A model generated the notes under the pieces. It searched no databases, was not told where the DNA came from, and saw only the letters and a program-made list of their open reading frames with translations. This document shows, one piece after another, positions 57,861 through 64,000 of a stretch of DNA of 64,000 bases. Within the stretch, counting starts at the first letter, position 1; every line of letters begins with the position of its first letter. This stretch comes from CAVVAL01 sp963742725 (GTDB lineage: Bacteria > Actinomycetota > Actinomycetes > Mycobacteriales > Cryptosporangiaceae): positions 1,798,001-1,862,000 of the forward strand of contig CAVUMX010000003.1 in NCBI GenBank assembly GCA_963742725.1, given 5' to 3'. Both the position numbers and the translations under genes were made by a program.

Positions 57861-58697
57861 ATGACCGAACCCGCGACGTCCGTCTCTCGCGAGGGCGACG
57901 TCGTCGACCGTACCGACGAGCCGCGTACCCGGGCCTCGCTCGCCGCCGACCTGCGCCGACTAGGGGTGCGCCCGGGCGAGGTGCTGCTCGTCCACTCGTC
58001 ACTGTCGTCGTTGGGGTGGGTCGTGGGCGGCGAGGTGGCGGTGGTCGGTGCGCTGCTCGACGCGCTCGGTCCGGACGGCACGCTGGTGGTGCCGGCGCAG
58101 TCGTTCGGCAACTCCGACCCGTCGGGGTGGTCGCGGCCGCCCGTCCCGGAGAGCTGGTGGCCGGTGATCCGGGCGAACACGCCGCCGTACGACCCGGAGA
58201 TCACGCCGACGCGCGGCCTCGGACGGGTGCCTGAGACCGTCCGCACGTGGCCCGGCGCGGTGCGCAGCGCCCATCCGCACGCGTCGTTCGCGGCCGTCGG
58301 GGCGCGTGCCGCCGAACTGCTGGCCACGCACGACCTGGACTGCCGGTTCGGGGCCCGGTCGCCGATGCCGGCGATCGAGGCGGCCGGCGCGCGCGTGCTG
58401 CTGCTCGGAGCCGGCTTCGACTCGTGCACGTGCCTGCACCTCGCCGAGACCCGGATCCCGGGCGCCCCCACCGAGGAGCTGTCCTGCTCGATCCGGACGG
58501 GCTGGGTCACCTACGCCGACACCGTGGCAGACGAGGACGACTTCGCCGAGCTGGGCGCCGACTTCGCCGCGACCGGCGCGGCGCACACCGGGCGGGTGGG
58601 CAACGCGGAGGCGCGGCTGTTCGGGGTGGCGGAGATCGTCGCGTTCGCCGTCGACTGGCTACCCCGGCACCGGGGCGGCGCGTGGGCCCTAGGGTGA
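57861..58697 (+). CDS. Aminoglycoside 3-N-acetyltransferase-family protein, AAC(3)
   Basis: 278 aa. It has the family signatures VLLVHSSLSSLGWVVGG, DGTLVVPAQSF, RGLGRVPETVR, SAHPHASFAAVG and LLGAGFDSCTCLHLAE. AAC(3) enzymes acetylate the 3-amino group of 2-deoxystreptamine aminoglycosides using acetyl-CoA. Actinomycete chromosomal members may confer resistance or act on other amines. It is 9 bases from the downstream S41-like gene (stop 58697, start 58703) and probably co-transcribed with it. Confidence 0.92.
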   Translation: MTEPATSVSREGDVVDRTDEPRTRASLAADLRRLGVRPGEVLLVHSSLSSLGWVVGGEVAVVGALLDALGPDGTLVVPAQSFGNSDPSGWSRPPVPESWWPVIRANTPPYDPEITPTRGLGRVPETVRTWPGAVRSAHPHASFAAVGARAAELLATHDLDCRFGARSPMPAIEAAGARVLLLGAGFDSCTCLHLAETRIPGAPTEELSCSIRTGWVTYADTVADEDDFAELGADFAATGAAHTGRVGNAEARLFGVAEIVAFAVDWLPRHRGGAWALG

Positions 58698-58702
58698 AGA
58701 GC

Positions 58703-59641
58703 ATGCCCGTGGACGTCATCGAGGAAGCGCTCGCCCTCCTCACCGACAAGTACATCTTCCCGGACCGGGCGAAGGACGCGGCCGCCGCGATCAGGTCCCG
58801 CCGCGCGGCCGGCGACTACGACGGCCTGGACGAGTCGGCGCTCGCCGAACGCCTGACCAGCGAGCTGTTCGCGCAGTGCGCCGACAAGCACCTGCGGGTG
58901 CGCATCCGCGAAGAGGGCATGAAGGAGCAGCTGACCGACGCCGAACTGACGGCCGCGTACAGGGAGCAGAGCCGGCTCGGCAACTACGGCATCGCCGAGG
59001 TGCGGCGGATGGCCGGCAACGTCGGCTACCTGGACCTGCACGGCGTCGCGGACCCGACGGTCGCGGGCCGCGCGATCGGGGCCGCGATGGAGCTGGTCGC
59101 GCAGTCCCACGCGCTGATCGTCGACCTGCGGAAGAACCGGGGCGGCTCGCCGGACGGCGTCCAGTTCTGGCACAGCCACCTCTTCCCGGACGGCGAGACG
59201 CACCTCAACACCATCCACTCCATCACCGTCCACGCCGAGACCGTCCGGGAGTACTGGACGCTGCCGTTCGTGCCGGGGCCGCGCTACCTCGGCCGCCCGG
59301 TTTTCCTGCTGACCAGCGCGTTCACGTTCTCGGCCGGCGAGGAGTTCGCGTACAACCTCAAGGCGCTGGGCCGGGCGACCCTCATCGGCGAGACCACCCG
59401 CGGCGGCGCCCACCCGACGGACGTCTTCCCGATCACGCCGACGATCGAGATCACCGTCCCGGTCGCCCGCTCGGTCAACCCGGTCACGGGCACCAACTGG
59501 GAGGGCACCGGCGTCGAGCCCGACATCGCGGTGCCGGCCGGCGAGGCGTTCGACGTGGCGTACCGCGCGGCGCTGGAGCACGTCCTCACGGTCGACACGT
59601 CCCCCGCCGTCCTCGCCGAGGCGCGCGCCGCACTCGCTTGA
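58703..59641 (+). CDS. S41-family (IRBP-like) serine peptidase
   Basis: 312 aa. ATG at 58703 has AGGGTGAAG in front. An N-terminal helical domain (VDVIEEALALLTDKYIFPDRAKDAAAAIR) precedes the tail-specific protease core: VGYLDLHGVADP, ALIVDLRKNRGGSPDGV, nucleophile Ser in TSAFTFSAGEEFAYNLK, and TLIGETTRGGAHPTD. No PDZ domain and no signal, as in interphotoreceptor-retinoid-binding-protein-like members. Natural substrate unknown. Confidence 0.88.
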   Translation: MPVDVIEEALALLTDKYIFPDRAKDAAAAIRSRRAAGDYDGLDESALAERLTSELFAQCADKHLRVRIREEGMKEQLTDAELTAAYREQSRLGNYGIAEVRRMAGNVGYLDLHGVADPTVAGRAIGAAMELVAQSHALIVDLRKNRGGSPDGVQFWHSHLFPDGETHLNTIHSITVHAETVREYWTLPFVPGPRYLGRPVFLLTSAFTFSAGEEFAYNLKALGRATLIGETTRGGAHPTDVFPITPTIEITVPVARSVNPVTGTNWEGTGVEPDIAVPAGEAFDVAYRAALEHVLTVDTSPAVLAEARAALA

Positions 59642-59683
59642 CGCGCGCGCAGGTCCCGACCCGCCTCGCCAGCGTCCGGTGGC

Positions 59684-60325
59684 TCAGCGGGCGCCCAGGA
59701 CGATCCTGAACTCGGCGCGCTGCCCGTCCTGGCCGGTGCTCGGCGTCACGGCGAGGGGATTGGCGGTGCCGATGCCCGGGTCACCGGCGAACAGGATCTC
59801 GGTCATCACCGGACGGGCGTCCGGGTGGCCGACCTTGAGGTGGATGTGCCGGGGCGGCGGGTTCCCCTCGTCGTACCGGCCGGGGACGACCGTCTGGAGC
59901 GTGTACCGGCCGTCTCCGCCCGTCCGGACGACGCCGCGCAGGTAGCAGCAGTCCTCGCCGGGGCCGTAGTGGCCGCGCGAGTCCGTCTGCCAGGCCTCGA
60001 TCGTGGCGCCGCCGAGCGGGGTGCGGCAGTCCGGGCCGTAGACGACGCCGGTGACGATCAGCGGTTCGCCGGCGCGGCTGAGCGCGATCGTCTCGGCTGT
60101 GCCGGGCACGGCGCCGCCCGGTCCGAGCCTGGTCGTGGACGGGGTACCGGCCGGCGCCTCGTCCGGCGCCTCGTTCCCGCCGCCGGGCGTCGGCGCGCAG
60201 TCCGCCGCCTCGGCGAGGGTCCGGCGTGGCACCGGCCGGTCCCCCGTCTCCCCTTCCCCCGTGTCCCCCATGCATCCGCCCGCCAGCGCCAGGATCGCGC
60301 CCGCCACCGCAACGCACCGCCACAT
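59684..60325 (-). CDS. Intradiol-dioxygenase-like lipoprotein
   Basis: 213 aa. The ATG at 60325 is preferred over one at 60331 because GGGAGGG needs the spacing. Lipobox ALAGGC near residue 18. The core has the non-haem Fe(III) ligands of intradiol ring-cleavage dioxygenases: Tyr in GHYGPGED, Tyr in VVPGRYDEG, and two His in RHIHLKVGHP. Secreted members of this family occur in Streptomyces and act on catechol-type aromatics outside the cell. No aromatic pathway genes are nearby. Confidence 0.87.
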   Translation of the reverse strand: MWRCVAVAGAILALAGGCMGDTGEGETGDRPVPRRTLAEAADCAPTPGGGNEAPDEAPAGTPSTTRLGPGGAVPGTAETIALSRAGEPLIVTGVVYGPDCRTPLGGATIEAWQTDSRGHYGPGEDCCYLRGVVRTGGDGRYTLQTVVPGRYDEGNPPPRHIHLKVGHPDARPVMTEILFAGDPGIGTANPLAVTPSTGQDGQRAEFRIVLGAR

Positions 60326-60484
60326 GGCCATCCCTCCCGCACAGGAGACACCGCCCGCGACCCAGAGGTTCCGCTCGCGGGCGGGACCGCCGCTGAGCGG
60401 TGCGCCCGGCGCGGCGCCGCGCGGCGCCGCGCCGGGCGGCGGGCGGCGGCGGGCGGCGGCGGGCGGCGGGCGGCGGGCGGCGGC

Positions 60485-60550
60485 AACTGTCGGGGATATC
60501 GGGGTATCCCGTGCCCGATTACGGGACTGGATCCCGAACAGTCCGGTTCG
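60485..60550. repeat. Dispersed imperfect-palindrome repeat, family B copy 3
   Basis: About 66 bases, AACTGTCGGGGATATCGGGG through ATCCCGAACAGTCCGGTTCG, closest to copy 1 at 12148. It lies in the 353-base gap between the dioxygenase-like gene and the spermidine-synthase-like gene, embedded in GC-only repeats. No gene is seen in that gap. Confidence 0.9.
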
Positions 60551-60678
60551 TCCCGGCGGGGCGCGGGCGCGGGCGGGGCGGGACGGGCGCGGGCGGGGCG
60601 GAACCGGCGCGGGCGGGCGGGACGGGCGCGGGCGGGCGGGGCGGGGCGGGCGTGGGCGGGGCGCGGGCGCGGGGCGGG
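60551..60678. repeat. G-rich low-complexity tract
   Basis: About 128 bases made almost only of GGGCGGGG, GGGCGCGGGC and GGGACGGGCGC units on the plus strand, with a similar GGGCGGC tract at about 60428-60482 on the other side of repeat B3. Many runs of three or four G make G-quadruplex formation plausible. It follows the 3' end of the leftward spermidine-synthase-like gene. Confidence 0.8.
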
Positions 60679-62151
60679 TCAGTACGGGGTGAGGAGTTGG
60701 TCCACCGGGGCGAAGTCGTCGGTGAGGATGCGGGCGTCGCCGGCGAAGGCGGCCATGTCCTCGGACGCGATCAGCTCGCCGCCGCGGTCAAGCAGGTTGG
60801 TGCGGATGGCGTCGAGCGGCAGGGGCTGGTCGGAGGCGATGACGACGAAGTTGCCGCCGTCGTCCCCCGCGACCGCTTCCGGACGGGCGATCAGCGCGAC
60901 GTGCGGAAACTCGGCGGCGATCGTGGCGACTTCGGCGCGGGCGAACGCGAGCGGCGGCCGGTCGATGACGTTGACGGCGTAGATGCCGTCGTCGGCGAGC
61001 ACCCGGCGGACGTCCGCGACGAGTTCGCGGGTCGTGAGGTGCCACGGCACGGCGATGCCGCCGAACGCGTCGCCGACGACGAGGTCGCGGCTGTCGCCGG
61101 GCTCGTCGGCGACGCCGATCCGCCCGTCGACGACGCGCGTCGTGATGCCGGCGGCGCCGGGCCGGAAGCCGAGCTGGTCGGCGTCCACCTCCAGGACGCC
61201 CCGGTCGATCTCCAGGACGTGGCTGGTGGTGCGGGGCCTGGTCGCGGCGAGGTAGCGCGGCAGCGTGATGCCGCCGCCGCCGATGTGCAGGGCGCGGACG
61301 GGCGCACCGGCGGGCCGGAACGCGTCCGTGACGGAGGCCATCCCCCGCAGGTAGGCGAACTCCAGGTGCGTCGGGTCTTCGAGGTCCACATAGGAGTGCC
61401 GCAGCGTGTCCAGTTCCAGGACCCGGCCGGTCGGGCGCAGCGGATCGGCGGTCACCCGCGCGCAGTGGTACGCGGTCTCGACGTCGCACGGGGACGGCGC
61501 CGCCACCGTGGCACCACCGGCGAGCAGCGCGAACACGAGCGGCGCGGCGACCGGACGGGCGCCCCACAGCCACACCGTGAGCGCCGCCCCGGCCAGGACC
61601 AGGAACCCGCCGAGCGCCAGCAGGATGACGGTCGTCGGCACCATCGCCACCAGGACGAACCCGGTCGCGAACGTGGCGGCGATCGCGCCGAGCGTCCCGA
61701 TGCCGGACAGGCGGCCCACGACGGTGCCGGTCTCGGCCAGCGTGGACAGCCGCAGCTTCACCACGACCGGCGTCACGGCCGCCAGCAGCGCCGCCGGGGC
61801 GAACACCGCGATCCCGCCGATCAGCAGGACGCCGCTGGCCTCCCCGCCCCGGACCGACTCGCCCGCCCAGCGGACCAGCGGGCCGACGACCAGCACCAGT
61901 ACACCGCCGCCGAGCGTCAGCGGCCCGAGGAGCCGCGCGGGCGGGACGACATCGGCCGCCCGGCCGCCGACCCAGGCGCCGGCCGCGATCGCCGCGAGGG
62001 CCATGCCGATGACCGCGCTGTTGGTCTCCAGCGTCAACCCGACATAGGGGGCGACGAGCCGCAGCGAAACGATCTCCAGTACCAGGACGGCACCGGACGC
62101 CACGAACACCAGTGCCGCCGCCAGCCGCGGCCCGAGCGTGCGGCCCGTCAC
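60679..62151 (-). CDS. Membrane-fused spermidine-synthase-like protein
   Basis: 490 aa from GTG at 62151. The N-terminal half has about six membrane segments (AAALVFVASGAVLVLEIVSLRLVAP; VIGMALAAIAAGAWVGGRAAD), and the C-terminal half has a spermidine-synthase Rossmann fold: ALHIGGGGITLPRYLAATRP (cofactor motif), HVLEIDRGVLEVDADQLG and DLVVGDAFGG. Such fused MFS/spermidine-synthase proteins are common in actinobacteria. Whether they make polyamines is not established. Its start overlaps the purU stop (GTGA), so it is translated with purU. Confidence 0.87.
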   Translation of the reverse strand: MTGRTLGPRLAAALVFVASGAVLVLEIVSLRLVAPYVGLTLETNSAVIGMALAAIAAGAWVGGRAADVVPPARLLGPLTLGGGVLVLVVGPLVRWAGESVRGGEASGVLLIGGIAVFAPAALLAAVTPVVVKLRLSTLAETGTVVGRLSGIGTLGAIAATFATGFVLVAMVPTTVILLALGGFLVLAGAALTVWLWGARPVAAPLVFALLAGGATVAAPSPCDVETAYHCARVTADPLRPTGRVLELDTLRHSYVDLEDPTHLEFAYLRGMASVTDAFRPAGAPVRALHIGGGGITLPRYLAATRPRTTSHVLEIDRGVLEVDADQLGFRPGAAGITTRVVDGRIGVADEPGDSRDLVVGDAFGGIAVPWHLTTRELVADVRRVLADDGIYAVNVIDRPPLAFARAEVATIAAEFPHVALIARPEAVAGDDGGNFVVIASDQPLPLDAIRTNLLDRGGELIASEDMAAFAGDARILTDDFAPVDQLLTPY

Positions 62152-63026
62152 CGGAAGATGACCGTCCGGTCGCCGTTGAGCAGCACGCGGTGCTCCACGT
62201 GCCAGCGGACCGCGCGGGCCAGCGCCTGGCACTCGACGTCGCGGCCGACGCCGACCAGGTCCTCGGGCCGATTCGTGTGGTCCACCCGCTGAACCTCCTG
62301 CTCGATGATCGGGCCCTCGTCCAGCTTCGCCGTGACGTAGTGCGCGGTGGCGCCGATCAGCTTCACGCCCCGCTCGAACGCCTGGTGGTACGGGCGCGCG
62401 CCCTTGAAGCTCGGCAGGAACGAGTGGTGGATGTTGATCGCCCGTCCGGTCAGCGTCGCGCACAGGTCGTCGGAGAGCACCTGCATGTACCGGGCCAGCA
62501 CGACCAGGTCGACGCCGTGCTCGTCGACCAGCTCCAGCAGCCGGGACTCCGCGTCGGCCTTCGTGTCCGGCGTCACCGGCACGTGGTGGAACGGGATCCC
62601 GTGCCAGCGGGCCAGCGCCGCGAAGTCGGGGTGGTTGGAGACGATCGCCGGCACGTCGACGTCCAGGTAGCCGCTCTCCCGGCGGAACAGCAGGTCGTTG
62701 AGGCAGTGCCCGAGCTTCGAGACCATGATCAGGACGCGCGGCCGCTCGGCCAGGTCGTGGAGCTGCCAGTCCATCCCGAACTCGCCGGCCACGGACTCGA
62801 ACCCGCCCCGCAGCGCAACCGCACCCGACGGCTCCCCCAGCTCCTCCACGTGGACCCGCATGAAGAACCGCTTGCTGTGCGGATCGCCGAACTGCTGGCT
62901 GTCGAGGATGTTGCAGCCCGCGTCCGCGAGGTAGCCGGAGACGGCACGCACGATGCCCGGCCGGTCGGCGCAGGACAGCGTCACGACATGTTGCGGTGCG
63001 CCGCGGGTCCCGGCTGGGTTGCTCAC
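62148..63026 (-). CDS. purU: Formyltetrahydrofolate deformylase
   Basis: 292 aa from GTG at 63026. N-terminal ACT domain (HVVTLSCADRPGIVRAVSGYLADAGCNI) and C-terminal formyltransferase-like domain with IVSNHPDFAALA, INIHHSFLPSFKGARPYHQA, ATAHYVTAKLDEGPII. The Asn-His-Asp catalytic set is in place. It converts 10-formyl-THF to formate and THF, balancing one-carbon units for purine synthesis. The Shine-Dalgarno is weak. Confidence 0.94.
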   Translation of the reverse strand: MSNPAGTRGAPQHVVTLSCADRPGIVRAVSGYLADAGCNILDSQQFGDPHSKRFFMRVHVEELGEPSGAVALRGGFESVAGEFGMDWQLHDLAERPRVLIMVSKLGHCLNDLLFRRESGYLDVDVPAIVSNHPDFAALARWHGIPFHHVPVTPDTKADAESRLLELVDEHGVDLVVLARYMQVLSDDLCATLTGRAINIHHSFLPSFKGARPYHQAFERGVKLIGATAHYVTAKLDEGPIIEQEVQRVDHTNRPEDLVGVGRDVECQALARAVRWHVEHRVLLNGDRTVIFR

Positions 63027-63088
63027 GGCGAGCCAGCCTACCGGGGCGTGCGTCGGGCGAGTCGCCGACACCACGTAGACTGCCGCCC

Positions 63089-64000
<912 letters not shown>

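Overview
This is 64 kb of very GC-rich DNA, densely packed and operonic, from an actinomycete (Actinomycetota). The evidence is strong GC at third codon positions, many GTG starts, ATGA/GTGA stop-start overlaps, a SufR-SufBDCSU-SufT operon, part of a conservon, DrrAB-type and MacAB-type exporters, and an iron box of DtxR/IdeR type. It looks like a filamentous, secondary-metabolite-producing lineage; the genus cannot be fixed. No rRNA, tRNA, CRISPR array, transposase or phage gene was seen.

Layout. 1-14.4 kb: mixed accessory and housekeeping genes (nitronate monooxygenase fragment, Tat-exported GMC/cholesterol oxidase, secreted SGNH hydrolase with ricin-type lectin, LuxR-LAL regulator, YceI protein, PLP decarboxylase, iron-box-controlled DUF2470 protein, VOC protein, zinc-ribbon protein, APH-type kinase, secreted Fn3 protein, PIG-L deacetylase). 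14.6-33.2 kb: a biosynthetic cluster with two large PUFA-synthase-like proteins (tandem NPD/enoyl-reductase-like domains-KS-AT-ACP-KR, then KS-AT-DH), a free ACP, an alpha/beta hydrolase, a family-1 glycosyltransferase and a frameshifted membrane/methyltransferase gene. It converges on a DrrAB exporter operon with a second hydrolase and an MBL-fold enzyme. The parts together suggest a glycosylated, reduced, lipid-like polyketide that is exported.

33.3-43.5 kb: small membrane protein, HtrA-like protease, Ser/Pro-rich exported proteins, an amino-acid-type binding lipoprotein divergent from a conservon-like sensor kinase plus roadblock protein, and a MacA/MacB/permease exporter. 43.5-47.8 kb: a scar made of two truncated genes, a double-HxlR regulator, an LLM flavin oxidoreductase and a GH13 enzyme. 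47.8-54.4 kb: complete suf operon reading leftward, with a SufR box on its first start codon. 54.5-64 kb: M14 peptidase, FetB-like permease, AAC(3), S41-like protease, intradiol-dioxygenase-like lipoprotein, a membrane spermidine-synthase-like protein, purU, and an ABC ATPase cut by the right edge.

Three families of short palindromic dispersed repeats are present: A (2 copies, flanking the GMC oxidase), B (3 intergenic copies) and C (2 copies). One family C copy lies in frame inside the second PKS gene, and the other supplies the stop codon of a gene relic. The cluster, the in-frame palindrome and a hairpin over the htrA ribosome-binding site are the main points worth following up.
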